DNA of 64,000 nucleotides from Clostridium_B lapidicellarium (GCF_041224415.1 NZ_JBGFFE010000001.1:62001-126000); one strand, 5' to 3'. Counted from the first letter of the stretch, positions 35,501 through 44,455 are shown. Notes: generated by a model from the sequence alone, not told the origin. Numbers and translations: made by a program.

Positions 35501-36854
35501 TTACCTTCACAGCCCCTATTTCTATTATGCTGTCATTTATGCTGGAAAATCCTGTGGTTTCAATATCAAAAACCACATAAGCATCCTCCAGAGTTCTTTC
35601 ATCTCCATTTATAGCAATAGGTATCCCATCATCCACCAGATAGGATTCTATACCATATATAACTTTGATGTTGTTTTTTTGGGCAGCTTCCATAGCCTCC
35701 GGATAAGCCTGAACAACTCCATGATCCGTTATGGCAATAGCCCTATGGTTCCATCTGGCTGCCCTCTCAACAAGACTAGATGCAGAATTAACTGCATCCA
35801 TGGCACTCATCTGGGTATGTACATGAAGCTCAACTCTCTTTTTAGGTGCATTATCCAGTTTTTCAACTTTCTTGACTTTGACTATGTCCCTGGCAATTAC
35901 AGTCAGCTCTCTGGCATAAATGTCGTTTATAACTTCCCCTCTGACCATGCAAAACAGACCTTCTTTTACCTCATCTATTATTCTGTCCGTATCTTTAGGC
36001 TTTGGAAAAAGTTTTACAATAATAGAACTGGTATAGTCCGTTATATAGAAAGCAATTATTTTCCTTCCAGTTTTGGTTTCTATAATCTCCCTTTTGAATA
36101 TCTCGCCCTTTATAATAATTGATCTGGAAATTTCTGTTATACTGCGTATGTCGGTAATATCACCTCTTATGCTCCTACCAAATATAACATTACCGCCGCT
36201 GGACACAGTTTCTCTATGTGAGTTTCCACCGTATTTCTTATTTTGTCTGTACCTCTGTATATTATCGGAATTTTCATTTTTCACATTTTTACAATTTAAA
36301 ATATCCGCTATATACTTTTTTTCTTTTTTTTCACTTTCCTCCAAATAATTCTCTACGTTTAATTTCTCATCATAATTTAATGTTATGGAACAATTCACAC
36401 CAAATATATCGCTTATACCTTTCCCCATAAGCTTTTCTATACCTTTATTTTTCAAAAATCCACATATGAACTCATTTCCGCTAAAAATTTCAATTGCATC
36501 ATTTTCTACTTTTCTAGGGGACTTTAGTAAAAATTCCTTACAAACAGGTATATAAGAACTTATGACATCCACCAATTGAATCCAATAATTCTCACTTATC
36601 TCTTTCAAGGATACATTTGATATATCCCTATAACATATGAGATCAACATTAAAAGAACTTCCGAGTTTTTTATTTATTATATTTTTTATCCTATTTTGTA
36701 TTTCCTGATTTAAGTTTTCTCTGGATTTTACTACTACCTTCAACTTATTGCTTTTTTTCAAGTACTGTATTTTCAAAAGTTCTATATTCTCTTCCAAACT
36801 ATTACCATTACAGTTAAAGTCCCTCTGTAAAGTTTTGACAACATCAAGGCTCAT
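32535..36854 (-). CDS. polC: DNA polymerase III alpha subunit, PolC type
   Basis: Main replicative polymerase of low-GC Gram-positives, with built-in proofreading. 1439 aa: N-terminal and OB domains, PHP domain starting ELHVHTQMSAMDAV (about 341), an inserted DEDDh 3'-5' exonuclease (VVFDIETTGFSS, about 430), the C-family polymerase core with GSRGSVGSSL, a zinc-binding CPKC...CPKCGEKL pair (about 911), and a C-terminal fingers/HhH part. The exonuclease inside PHP separates PolC from DnaE. The ATG at 36854 follows AAGGGGG; an upstream in-frame start at 36878 precedes that site. Confidence 0.98.
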   Translation of the reverse strand: MSLDVVKTLQRDFNCNGNSLEENIELLKIQYLKKSNKLKVVVKSRENLNQEIQNRIKNIINKKLGSSFNVDLICYRDISNVSLKEISENYWIQLVDVISSYIPVCKEFLLKSPRKVENDAIEIFSGNEFICGFLKNKGIEKLMGKGISDIFGVNCSITLNYDEKLNVENYLEESEKKEKKYIADILNCKNVKNENSDNIQRYRQNKKYGGNSHRETVSSGGNVIFGRSIRGDITDIRSITEISRSIIIKGEIFKREIIETKTGRKIIAFYITDYTSSIIVKLFPKPKDTDRIIDEVKEGLFCMVRGEVINDIYARELTVIARDIVKVKKVEKLDNAPKKRVELHVHTQMSAMDAVNSASSLVERAARWNHRAIAITDHGVVQAYPEAMEAAQKNNIKVIYGIESYLVDDGIPIAINGDERTLEDAYVVFDIETTGFSSINDSIIEIGAVKVKKGKVVDRFSEFVNPGKAIPQRIVELTGITDEMVYKSPGISKILPKFMEFIGDSVVVAHNASFDVGFIKKNCGDLNLKFGNPVMDTIPLCKFLFPELKKFKLNIVAKHLGVSLENHHRAVDDAGATCDILLKCFKLLRERGIFNLGDLNREFLSNIDVKKQNMYHLIILVKNQKGLKNLYKLVSESHLNYFYKKPRMPKSLIMKYRDGLIIGSACEAGQVYREILSGKSDEELKDILDFYDYLEIQPIGNNQFLIREGLVKDEEELKNINRKICELGKKNNKPVVATCDVHFMDPKDEVFRRIIMSGQGYSDADNQPPLYFRTTDEMLSEFEYLGREKAEEVVVENTNKIADMIGEVKPIPDETFPPKIEGAEQQIRDMTLKKVHSVYGEKLPEIVEKRLKRELSSIIDNGYAVLYLIAEKLVAKSYKDGYLVGSRGSVGSSLVATMSNITEVNGLPPHYVCPKCKYSEFFMDGSVGAGADLPDKNCPKCGEKLRKDGYDIPFETFLGFSGDKEPDIDLNFSGKYQPVVHKYTEVLFGKGHVFRAGTIGTIAEKTAYGYVKKYLSEKDIVVPQAEIERLTRGCTGIKRTTGQHPGGVMVVPSDNEIYNFTPIQHPADDNDTDVITTHFDYHSISGRLLKLDILGHDDPTVLRMLQDLTGVNPKSIPLGDPKVMSLFTSPDALGVTKEELGCPVGTYGLPEFGTKFVRQMLVDTHPKTFSDLVRISGLSHGTDVWINNAQYYIKEGYTDLKGCIACRDDIMMYLIHKGLPAKTSFTIMEKVRKGKGLKEEYEKEMKAHGVPNWYIDSCKKIKYMFPKGHAVAYVMMAVRIAYFKVYYPKAYYATYFTVRADEFDADIVVQGEDAIKKKVDELYALGNNATQKDKGLITILELCYEMYKRGIKFLKVDLYKSSATRFLMEDEGIRIPINSLPGVGENAAQNIVAARKKGEFISKEDLRIRAKVSKTVIETLDKYGTLKGLPETNQLCLFV

Positions 36855-36883
36855 TCCCAAAATACCCCCTTTATACAATTAGC

Positions 36884-36925
36884 AATGTACAATTGACAAT
36901 GTACAGTTAGCAATGTACAGTTGAC
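36884..36925. repeat. Three tandem 14-bp repeats upstream of polC
   Basis: AATGTACARTTRRC occurs three times head to tail (36884-36897, 36898-36911, 36912-36925), in the short ispG-polC spacer. Resembles the CAATTTA repeats at 41160-41179. Confidence 0.8.
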
Positions 36926-36936
36926 AAGGCAGATAA

Positions 36937-37986
36937 TCAAATTTTATCTATTTCCTCCATAAGTGCCTCTACCAAATCCTCTTCTCTAACTTTCCTGATT
37001 ATCTTTCCCTTTTTGAATATAAGCCCCTCTCCTTTGCCTCCTGCTATACCTATGTCAGCTTCTCTGGCTTCTCCAGGACCGTTTACTGCACATCCCATAA
37101 CAGCTATTTTTATATTCTTATGGACATTTGAAAGCCTAGTCTCCACCTCTTTGGCTATACCAATCAAATCAATTTCCGTTCTGCCGCAGGTTGGGCAAGA
37201 TATAAATTCAATTCCCTCTTTCAGAAGGCCACAGGATTTTAATATTTCTTTTCCAGCCTTTACTTCTTCTATCGGATCTCCGGTAAGAGATACTCTTATG
37301 GTGTCTCCTATGCCTTCCATTAAGAGAGTTCCTATTCCAACAGCTGATTTTATAGTTCCTCTCCAAACAGTGCCTGCTTCAGTTACCCCCAAATGCAGGG
37401 GATAATCTACAATTCCGGATATTTCCCTATAGCTTTCCACCATCTGAGTAACATCAGAGGATTTTATGGATATGACTATATTGTAAAATCCTACATTTTC
37501 CAATATCCGTACATGTTCCAATGCACTTTCCACCAGAGCTTTGGCACATACACCTCCGTATTTATTCAGAATATCCTTTTTTAAGGAACCGGAATTCACT
37601 CCTATTCTAATGGGAATTTTCATTTTTTCAGCTTCCGCAGCCACTTCTCTCACCTTATATGCATCACCAATGTTTCCGGGATTTATTCTAAGAGCTGAAA
37701 CACCATTGTCCATGGAACCAAGAGCTAATTTGTAGTCGAAATGTATATCTGCCACAAGTGGTACATCCACCTTTTTAATGATTTTTTTAAGTGCACTGCA
37801 GGCTTCTTTATCCGGAACAGCACATCTCACTATATCACAGCCATTTCTCTTCAGTTCATCTATCTGGGCCACTGTAGTTTCCACATCTCTCGTGTCCGTA
37901 TTAGTCATAGACTGCACTGCTACAGGAAAATTTCCTCCTATAAATATATCTCCTATTTTCACCTTTCTAGTTTTTAGCCTATTCAC
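36937..37986 (-). CDS. ispG: 4-hydroxy-3-methylbut-2-enyl diphosphate synthase
   Basis: Iron-sulfur enzyme of the MEP isoprenoid pathway, converting MEcPP to HMBPP. 349 aa from the GTG at 37986, 8 bases after GGGGG; a GTG at 37995 lies inside that site. TIM barrel N-terminal, then C-terminal cluster domain with SCPTCGRTEIDL and VMGCAVNGPGEA, supplying the three Cys and Glu ligands of the [4Fe-4S]. Together with dxr, cdsA and uppS nearby it links isoprenoid synthesis to the undecaprenyl carrier. Confidence 0.97.
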   Translation of the reverse strand: MNRLKTRKVKIGDIFIGGNFPVAVQSMTNTDTRDVETTVAQIDELKRNGCDIVRCAVPDKEACSALKKIIKKVDVPLVADIHFDYKLALGSMDNGVSALRINPGNIGDAYKVREVAAEAEKMKIPIRIGVNSGSLKKDILNKYGGVCAKALVESALEHVRILENVGFYNIVISIKSSDVTQMVESYREISGIVDYPLHLGVTEAGTVWRGTIKSAVGIGTLLMEGIGDTIRVSLTGDPIEEVKAGKEILKSCGLLKEGIEFISCPTCGRTEIDLIGIAKEVETRLSNVHKNIKIAVMGCAVNGPGEAREADIGIAGGKGEGLIFKKGKIIRKVREEDLVEALMEEIDKI

Positions 37987-38017
37987 TTGTTTCACCCCCG
38001 GATGATAATTTGATTTT

Positions 38018-39028
38018 CTAAAATTGTACAGGATAAAGTATATCTTTTATGGTTACAACTACCATAAGAGCCATAAGTATGGCAAAGCCCACATAATTTA
38101 TCATTCCAACTTTATTATCGTCTACTCTTCTTCCGGTTATTATTTCAAACAAAAACAAAATTATATATCCTCCGTCCAATGCCGGAAAAGGTATTACATT
38201 AAATATGGCAAGTTGTATACTTATATAGGCAGAAAAAGCAAGCAAACTCATTATACCGGCTTTGGCCGCTGCACCAGAAATCTTTATTATGGTTACAGGA
38301 CCTCCCACATCATTCATAGAAGCTTTGCCCCTAAACAAAATCTTGAAAAAAGTAAATGTCTGCTTTATCAGTGACTTGGTTTCTATGAATCCATAGGATA
38401 TGGACTGACCGATATTAGGACTGGTTACCATGGTACCTTCTATTCCAACCATATATCTGTTTTCCTTTTTGTCTTTTATAGGGGTTAATCTAGCACGGCT
38501 CAAGGTTCCTTGCCTTTCATAAGTTATATTAATGGGATTTCCCTCTGCAGTATATACTTCAGTTACAAAATCCTGCCAAGTTGAAATTTTAGAATTATTT
38601 ACCCTGACTATCCTATCTCCTGCTTTAATGCCTGCCACAGCTGCCGGTTCATTTGAAATTGTACTTTTTACCACCGGTGATACATATCCCCTGGCAGAAG
38701 CTATGATTGAAAACAAAATAATTCCCAGTATAAAGTTCATTATAGGTCCCGCTATTACAACGCTGAGTTTTCTTCCGGGACTCTTGTTGTTGAACGCTCT
38801 TGGATCTTCACTTTTGCCCTCATCCCCAAGCATCCTTACATAACCACCAATAGGAAGCAGCTTTATTAAATATTCAGTTTCCCCTCCTTTTATTCCAAAA
38901 AGTTTGGGACCCATACCTACAGAAAACTCTTCTACCTTTACCCCATTTAGTTTTGCCATTATAAAATGTCCGAATTCATGAACTATAATCAATAGTCCAA
39001 AGGCAATTATAGCTGCTATTATATACAA
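38018..39028 (-). CDS. rseP: RIP metalloprotease RseP (site-2 protease)
   Basis: Intramembrane zinc protease that cleaves anti-sigma factors or signal-peptide remnants. 336 aa: HEFGH zinc motif at residues 17-21 in the first helix, one PDZ domain (about 110-180), and the third zinc ligand in PALDGGYI near the C-terminus. The TTG at 39028 is chosen because GGGAGG precedes it by 7 bases and the usual start MYIIAAIIAFGLL follows. Conserved dxr-rseP-ispG order. Confidence 0.95.
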   Translation of the reverse strand: MYIIAAIIAFGLLIIVHEFGHFIMAKLNGVKVEEFSVGMGPKLFGIKGGETEYLIKLLPIGGYVRMLGDEGKSEDPRAFNNKSPGRKLSVVIAGPIMNFILGIILFSIIASARGYVSPVVKSTISNEPAAVAGIKAGDRIVRVNNSKISTWQDFVTEVYTAEGNPINITYERQGTLSRARLTPIKDKKENRYMVGIEGTMVTSPNIGQSISYGFIETKSLIKQTFTFFKILFRGKASMNDVGGPVTIIKISGAAAKAGIMSLLAFSAYISIQLAIFNVIPFPALDGGYIILFLFEIITGRRVDDNKVGMINYVGFAILMALMVVVTIKDILYPVQF

Positions 39029-39052
39029 AATTATTCCTCCCAATCACATTTC

Positions 39053-40210
39053 TTATTTACCGAATTTAGTTTTTACATATTCTTTGACTTTTATTTCTAT
39101 ATAAAGTAAATCCTTTAATTCAAAATCATCTTTAGAAGAAAATTTATTCATACATTCCTCCACTATACAACTTATATCCAAAAATTTAATTTTGTTTAAA
39201 AGGAAAAGCTTCACAGCTTCTTCATCTGCACAATTTAAGATAGCAGGCATGGTTCCTCCGATCTTTCCTGCCTCATAGGCCAACTTCAATGACCTGAAGG
39301 TATCTATATCGGGTTTCTCGAAAGTCAACTTTTTCAAATTATAAAAGTCCAATTTGTCCACTGCGGCATTTCCCCTTTTAGGATAATTCAGGGCATATTG
39401 AATCGGGAGCCTCATATCCGTGCTTGCAAGTTGTGCTATGACACTTCCATCTCTGTACTCCACCATGGAATGGACTATACTTTCAGGGTGAATTACCACT
39501 TTTATTTTCTCATAAGGGAAATCAAAAAGCCAGTGTGCTTCTATAACTTCTAGACCCTTGTTCATAAGAGTAGCAGAGTCTACAGTTGTTTTTTTCCCCA
39601 TGCACCAGTTTGGATGCCTAAGTGCCTGTTGTACAGTGACATTTAAAAGTTCTTCTCTCCCTCTTCCTCTAAAAGGTCCGCCGGAAGCAGTTATGATAAG
39701 TTTTCCTACATCACTGTGCTTATTTCCCTGAAGGCACTGAAAAATAGCACTGTGTTCTGAATCCACAGGTATCAGATTCACATTGTTCTTTTTTGCAAGT
39801 TCTGTAACAAGCTTTCCCCCTACCACAAGAGTTTCCTTGTTGGCCAATGCTATATCCTTTCCCGACTCAATGCCCTTTATAGTTGGAATAAGTCCCGACA
39901 TCCCAACTATAGAGGTAACCACCATGTCAACTTGAGGCAAACTTGCTATAGTGTTCAATCCTTCCTTGCCAAATAATATTTTTAAACTGACATTTTCGTT
40001 TTTAAAGTATTCTCTAAATTTTAAATAAGCTTCCCTTTCAGTCAGTACTGCATAGGAAGGCCTAAATTCCTTTACTATTTTCAGAAGTCTTTCAAAATTA
40101 CTATTTGCAGATACTCCAATAAGCTGAAAGTTTTCTCTATCTTTTCTCAATACATCCAGGGTTTGAGTTCCTATAGAGCCCGTAGCCCCAAGTATTGAAA
40201 TTTTTTTCAT
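39053..40210 (-). CDS. dxr: 1-deoxy-D-xylulose 5-phosphate reductoisomerase
   Basis: First committed step of the MEP pathway; NADPH-dependent. 385 aa: Rossmann start ISILGATGSIGTQTLDV, catalytic region with ANKETLVVGG and PVDSEHSAIFQ (metal site), and the flexible loop HPNWCMGKKTTVDSATL. The ATG at 40210 is 9 bases after AAGGAG, preferred over a TTG at 40219. Sits between cdsA and rseP. Confidence 0.97.
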   Translation of the reverse strand: MKKISILGATGSIGTQTLDVLRKDRENFQLIGVSANSNFERLLKIVKEFRPSYAVLTEREAYLKFREYFKNENVSLKILFGKEGLNTIASLPQVDMVVTSIVGMSGLIPTIKGIESGKDIALANKETLVVGGKLVTELAKKNNVNLIPVDSEHSAIFQCLQGNKHSDVGKLIITASGGPFRGRGREELLNVTVQQALRHPNWCMGKKTTVDSATLMNKGLEVIEAHWLFDFPYEKIKVVIHPESIVHSMVEYRDGSVIAQLASTDMRLPIQYALNYPKRGNAAVDKLDFYNLKKLTFEKPDIDTFRSLKLAYEAGKIGGTMPAILNCADEEAVKLFLLNKIKFLDISCIVEECMNKFSSKDDFELKDLLYIEIKVKEYVKTKFGK

Positions 40211-40302
40211 AAATAACAACTCCTTATTTTAAATCATACCAAAAATTGAATTGGATTTTAACATGATCAACTATACCATATTTACCCTATAAAATAAATA
40301 AT

Positions 40303-40329
40303 AGAGAAGCATATAAAATATACTTCTCT
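40303..40329 (-). terminator. Hairpin after cdsA
   Basis: AGAGAAG (40303-40309) pairs with CTTCTCT (40323-40329) with further A/T pairs inside; the minus-strand tail is ATTATTTATTTTA. Probably a partial terminator between cdsA and dxr. Confidence 0.65.
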
Positions 40330-40331
40330 TA

Positions 40332-41132
40332 CTAAATAGACACTATAAACATTAAATAATATAATATTACTACCCCTGAAAAAAGTATGCTGTCAAATCT
40401 ATCCAGTATACCGCCGTGTCCAGGTATTAAATTGCTGTAATCTTTTACTTTTGCAGATCTTTTTATTGTAGAAGCAGCCAGATCACCGAATTGGCATAAA
40501 ACTCCGGACAGCACCCCCATTATAGTATAATGATGCAGTGCAATGGGTACGCCTTTTCTTATGGCAAACAATCCAAACAGTGTACAGATAATTATACTTC
40601 CCAATATTCCCCCGATGGATCCCTCTACGGTTTTTTTGGGGCTCACTTTTGGGCAAAGTTTCCTCCTTCCCAAAAATCTACCTGTATAATAGGCTGCCGT
40701 ATCACACACCCAGGCAGATATGAATATAATCCACACAAGATAATTTCCATAGGACATATTATTTACCAAAACCACAGAACTAAAAAATACGGCCACATAT
40801 AAAAAGCCAAATAAAGTACACGCTATGTCTATGAAATCATAATCCGGATTCAAAACAGGAATGCACAATAACAGGAATATTGAAATCAGTACAATAAAAA
40901 ATATAAATTTATAGTTTATTCCCCTATTCACTGCCATGATATAATATGCTATACACATCAAATATCCTATTATATTTACAGTATTTATACCTTTTTTTCT
41001 TACAACTTTGTAAAATTCATACATTCCCATAATTGAAAGAATCATAATACCATATTTCAAATAAATTCCGCCTAAAAACAAAATCAGAATAAAGGGTATG
41101 AGTGTAGCTGCCCCTAAATACCTGTTACTCAC
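40332..41132 (-). CDS. cdsA: Phosphatidate cytidylyltransferase
   Basis: Makes CDP-diacylglycerol for all phospholipids. 266 aa with 7-8 membrane helices. The family signature is near the C-terminus: SxxKRxxKxKDxSxxxPGHGGxxDRxDS, seen as STIKRSAKVKDYSNLIPGHG followed by GILDRFDS. The GTG at 41132 lies after GGAGGTGG. Between uppS and dxr. Confidence 0.96.
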   Translation of the reverse strand: MSNRYLGAATLIPFILILFLGGIYLKYGIMILSIMGMYEFYKVVRKKGINTVNIIGYLMCIAYYIMAVNRGINYKFIFFIVLISIFLLLCIPVLNPDYDFIDIACTLFGFLYVAVFFSSVVLVNNMSYGNYLVWIIFISAWVCDTAAYYTGRFLGRRKLCPKVSPKKTVEGSIGGILGSIIICTLFGLFAIRKGVPIALHHYTIMGVLSGVLCQFGDLAASTIKRSAKVKDYSNLIPGHGGILDRFDSILFSGVVILYYLMFIVSI

Positions 41133-41159
41133 TTATCCACCTCCACAATATGTAATTTT

Positions 41160-41179
41160 CAATTTACAATTTACAATTA
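41160..41179. repeat. Short CAATTTA repeat between uppS and cdsA
   Basis: CAATTTA CAATTTA CAATTA in tandem, just after the uppS stop. Similar in style to the 14-bp repeats near polC, suggesting a dispersed intergenic repeat family. Confidence 0.5.
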
Positions 41180-41183
41180 AGTA

Positions 41184-41948
41184 CTATTTTATTCCTCCAA
41201 ACCTTCTATCTCTGTTTTGATAATCATAAATAGCCCTATAGAGATGTTTTTTCCTAAAATCCGGCCATTTTATATTTGAATACCAAAATTCGGAATAAGC
41301 ACACTGCCATAAGAGAAAATTGCTCAGGCGCTGTTCTCCGCTTGGTCTTATTATAAGATCGGGATCAGGCATATCTTTAGTATACATATAATTCGATATC
41401 ATATTCTCATTTATATCCTTTTCACTTATTTTACCCAATTTTATATCTTTATACATAAGCTTAAAAGCTCTGGTTATCTCAGCCCTACCCCCATAGTTCA
41501 ATGCCAGATTCAGTGTCAATCCAGTGTTATTTTTAGTATCTTTATGGGACGCAATAAGCTCTCTCTGACATATAGTCGGTAATTTAGATATATCTCCAAT
41601 ATAATTTATTATCACATTATTATCATTCAATTCTTTAAATTCTTTCTTCAGATATTCTGCGAGGAGGCTCATAAGTGCACTTACCTCATCCACAGGCCTT
41701 TTCCAATTTTCAGTTGAAAATACATAAAGTGTAAGATATTTCACCTTCAAGGTACTGCATTCTTTTACAATCTCTCTTACAGCCTCTACTCCTGCCTTGT
41801 GCCCCGCCACTCTGGGTAGATTTCTCTCCTTGGCCCATCTCCCATTTCCGTCCATTATAATAGCTATATGTTTGGGAATATTATTCAAATCAATAGATAT
41901 ATCTTCATTTTCACGTTCTCTCTGACTATTATTAAAAAATTTTAACAT
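41184..41948 (-). CDS. uppS: Undecaprenyl diphosphate synthase
   Basis: Cis-prenyltransferase that makes the C55 carrier for cell wall synthesis. 254 aa. Catalytic Asp D33 in IAIIMDGNGRWA, and conserved late motifs LNYGGRAEI and PDLIIRPSGEQRLSNFLLWQ. The ATG at 41948 follows GGAG; in-frame starts at 41966 and 41975 lie upstream of it. Follows frr in the usual pyrH-frr-uppS-cdsA order. Confidence 0.96.
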   Translation of the reverse strand: MLKFFNNSQRERENEDISIDLNNIPKHIAIIMDGNGRWAKERNLPRVAGHKAGVEAVREIVKECSTLKVKYLTLYVFSTENWKRPVDEVSALMSLLAEYLKKEFKELNDNNVIINYIGDISKLPTICQRELIASHKDTKNNTGLTLNLALNYGGRAEITRAFKLMYKDIKLGKISEKDINENMISNYMYTKDMPDPDLIIRPSGEQRLSNFLLWQCAYSEFWYSNIKWPDFRKKHLYRAIYDYQNRDRRFGGIK

Positions 41949-42016
41949 AGATATGTCTCCATTCATTAAAATCACTTGATAAAAAACCTGATATATGGCA
42001 GGCCTTTAAAATTTTA

Positions 42017-42574
42017 TTATAATGACATAACTTCCCTTTCCTTTTTTTCAACTATATCATCTATATCTTTTATAAATCTGTCAGTTTTCTTTTGTATCTC
42101 AGCTTCAGCTTTTTTTATTTCATCTTCCGAAATATCATTTTCTTTCTTAAGTTCCTTAAATTTGTCATTGCCGTCTCTTCTCACTGACCTTATAGCCACT
42201 TTGGAATTTTCCCCTGATCTCTTTATTTTTTTAACCAGTTCCCTTCTGGTTTCTTCCGTCAACTCAGGTATAACAAGTCTTATAACCTCTCCATCATTGG
42301 ATGGATTTATACCTAAATCGGATTTTAATATTGCCTTTTCGATAGCTTTTAATGCATTTTTATCCCATGGTTGTATCACAAGCATCCTGGCTTCCGGAAC
42401 AGATATATTTCCCATCTGATTTATGGGAGTCATTTTCCCGTAATATTCTGCCTCTATCCTGTCCAATATAGCAGGGTTAGCTCTTCCAGCTTTCATTGAA
42501 GCTAGTTCTCTTTTCAAAGATTCTATAGTTTTCCCCATTTTTCTGTCTGCATCCTTCAAAGTATCTTTAATCAT
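42017..42574 (-). CDS. frr: Ribosome recycling factor
   Basis: With EF-G splits the post-termination ribosome. 185 aa, exact family length, with ELASMKAGRANPAILDRI and a C-terminal VRRDGNDKFKELKKENDISEDE three-helix region. The ATG follows GAGGAGG. 18 bases after pyrH. Confidence 0.98.
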   Translation of the reverse strand: MIKDTLKDADRKMGKTIESLKRELASMKAGRANPAILDRIEAEYYGKMTPINQMGNISVPEARMLVIQPWDKNALKAIEKAILKSDLGINPSNDGEVIRLVIPELTEETRRELVKKIKRSGENSKVAIRSVRRDGNDKFKELKKENDISEDEIKKAEAEIQKKTDRFIKDIDDIVEKKEREVMSL

Positions 42575-42592
42575 ACAAAATACCTCCTCATT

Positions 42593-43306
42593 TTATTTTT
42601 TACAAACAATAGTGCCAATTTTTTCTCCAGCCACGATTTTTCTTATGTTTTCCGGATTATCCAGACCAAATACTAAAATAGGTATATTGTTGTCCATACA
42701 AAGGGATGTAGCTGTAGAATCCATTACCTGAAGTCCCTTTTCAAGCACTTCAATATAAGTCAATTTGTCAAATTTTTTTGCATCACTGTACTTATGTGGA
42801 TCTTTGTCATACACACCATCCACTTTTTTAGCAAGAAGTATAACATCTGCTTCTATTTCCGCCGCCCTGAGTGATGCCGTAGTATCTGTCGAAAAATAAG
42901 GATTCCCAGTACCTGCTGCAAATATGACAACTCTGTTTTTTTCCAAGTGTCTCATTGCGCGTCTCCTTATAAACGGCTCAGCCACTTCTCTCATCTCTAT
43001 AGCTGTCTGCACTCTGGTTGTCACTCCTAAATTTTCAAGTGAATCCTGAAGTGCCAGTGCATTTATACATGTAGCAAGCATTCCCATATAATCGGCTGTT
43101 GTCCTGTCCATTCCTATTCCACTTCTGCCTCTCCATATATTTCCACCGCCAACTACAATTCCCACTGACACTCCCATAGCCACGATTTCCTTTATTTCAA
43201 TGGATATATTTTTCATTACATTAAAATCTATTCCATAACCCTTTTTCCCTGCAAGAGCTTCCCCTGAAAGTTTAAGCATTATTCTCCTGTATTTAGCTGA
43301 ACTCAT
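42593..43306 (-). CDS. pyrH: UMP kinase
   Basis: Phosphorylates UMP to UDP; amino-acid-kinase fold, hexameric, with allosteric control by UTP/GTP. 237 aa with RIMLKLSGEALAG at the start, VVGGGNIWRG, and the acceptor region GTGNPYFSTDTTASLRA. The ATG follows GGAGG. Downstream of the tsf terminator but pointing the same way. Confidence 0.97.
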   Translation of the reverse strand: MSSAKYRRIMLKLSGEALAGKKGYGIDFNVMKNISIEIKEIVAMGVSVGIVVGGGNIWRGRSGIGMDRTTADYMGMLATCINALALQDSLENLGVTTRVQTAIEMREVAEPFIRRRAMRHLEKNRVVIFAAGTGNPYFSTDTTASLRAAEIEADVILLAKKVDGVYDKDPHKYSDAKKFDKLTYIEVLEKGLQVMDSTATSLCMDNNIPILVFGLDNPENIRKIVAGEKIGTIVCKK

Positions 43307-43373
43307 ATATATTATACCTCCAAATTATCATAAGTGAAACTTAAAACTCAAAATTTACAAATTTTCACATTCT

Positions 43374-43403
43374 AAAAAAAGAGAACACCCAGTGTTCTCT
43401 TTT
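43374..43403 (-). terminator. tsf terminator
   Basis: GAGAACAC (43381-43388) pairs perfectly with GTGTTCTC (43392-43399) around CCA; on the minus strand TTTTTTT follows. Separates the rpsB-tsf unit from pyrH. Confidence 0.92.
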
Positions 43404-43409
43404 CAGCAA

Positions 43410-44330
43410 CTATTTACCTTCCATCTGTTTACGAACTTCCTCGGCAAAATCTTCCTTCTTTTTCTCTATTCCTTCACCTTTTTCAAATCTGACAAAATCA
43501 GAAACTTTTATTGGTGCTCCAATTTCCCTGGATTTGCTCTTAACATACTTATCAATAGTAAAATCGGAATCTTTGACCCAAATCTGTTCAATCAAACAGT
43601 TCTCTTTATAATATTTTTTAATTTTTCCATTGATGATCCTATCCACAATTTTTTCAGGTTTTCCCTCATTCAATGCCTGAGCTCTATATATGTCTTTTTC
43701 CTTATTTAAAGTAGCATCATCCACAGAATCTCTATTCAAAAACAATGGATTTGTAGCAGCTGCCTGCATAGCCACATCTTTCGCAACTTCCTCTAAAATT
43801 TCGTTCTGTTTGTCACATTCCAGTTTTACCAGAACTCCTATTCTACCGCCGCCGTGGATGTAGCTTCCAATCAGTCCATCCGAAACAGAAAACTTTCTAA
43901 ATCTTCTAACAGCCATATTCTCCCCTAATTTTGAGATTAAGGCTATTAATGTCTCTTTAACAGTTTTACTGTCATCCGCCCTATACTTCTCTTCAAGTAG
44001 TTCTTCCACAGTAGAAGAATTAGACTCAATTATCTGCTTTGATAAATTGTCTACAAAGTTTACAAAATCTGAATTCACTGCTACAAAATCAGTTTCACAA
44101 TTTACTTCCACTATCGATGCAGTCTTTCCATCTTCTGAAACATAGGTTTTAACCAATCCTTCAGCCGCTATCCTGCCGGATTTTTTGGCTGCAGCAGATA
44201 ACCCTTTTTCCCTCAATATTTCAACGGCTTTTTCAGCATCACCATTGGCTTCCTGCAAAGCTTTTTTGCAGTTCATCATTCCTGCTCCAGTTCTTTCTCT
44301 CAGTTCTTTCACCATTTGTGCAGTTATCAT
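43410..44330 (-). CDS. tsf: Elongation factor Ts
   Basis: Nucleotide exchange factor for EF-Tu. 306 aa with N-terminal UBA-like domain (VKELRERTGAGMMNCKKAL) and the core motif IVEVNCETDFVAVN. The ATG at 44330 has no clear Shine-Dalgarno; the region just upstream forms the 3' arm of a stem in the rpsB-tsf spacer, so initiation may be structure-dependent. Paired with rpsB as in nearly all bacteria. Confidence 0.97.
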   Translation of the reverse strand: MITAQMVKELRERTGAGMMNCKKALQEANGDAEKAVEILREKGLSAAAKKSGRIAAEGLVKTYVSEDGKTASIVEVNCETDFVAVNSDFVNFVDNLSKQIIESNSSTVEELLEEKYRADDSKTVKETLIALISKLGENMAVRRFRKFSVSDGLIGSYIHGGGRIGVLVKLECDKQNEILEEVAKDVAMQAAATNPLFLNRDSVDDATLNKEKDIYRAQALNEGKPEKIVDRIINGKIKKYYKENCLIEQIWVKDSDFTIDKYVKSKSREIGAPIKVSDFVRFEKGEGIEKKKEDFAEEVRKQMEGK

Positions 44331-44339
44331 AAATATATT

Positions 44340-44415
44340 CCGCTATTTTCAAAAAAACTACAAACCATGGAATTACACATCAAGCCCACTAAGCTCACCT
44401 TATTCCAAATAGCGG
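44340..44415 (-). promoter_or_regulatory. Structured rpsB-tsf intercistronic region
   Basis: On the minus strand CCGCTATTT (44407-44415) pairs perfectly with AAATAGCGG (44340-44348), and directly inside it GGAAT (44402-44406) pairs with ATTCC (44369-44373). A TTTTTTT run (44351-44357) follows the inner hairpin. The 3' arm ends 9 bases before the tsf ATG. Confidence 0.6.
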
Positions 44416-44455
44416 TTTTTTCAACTCCTCTCATATCTGTATTTGATCCTAAAAT

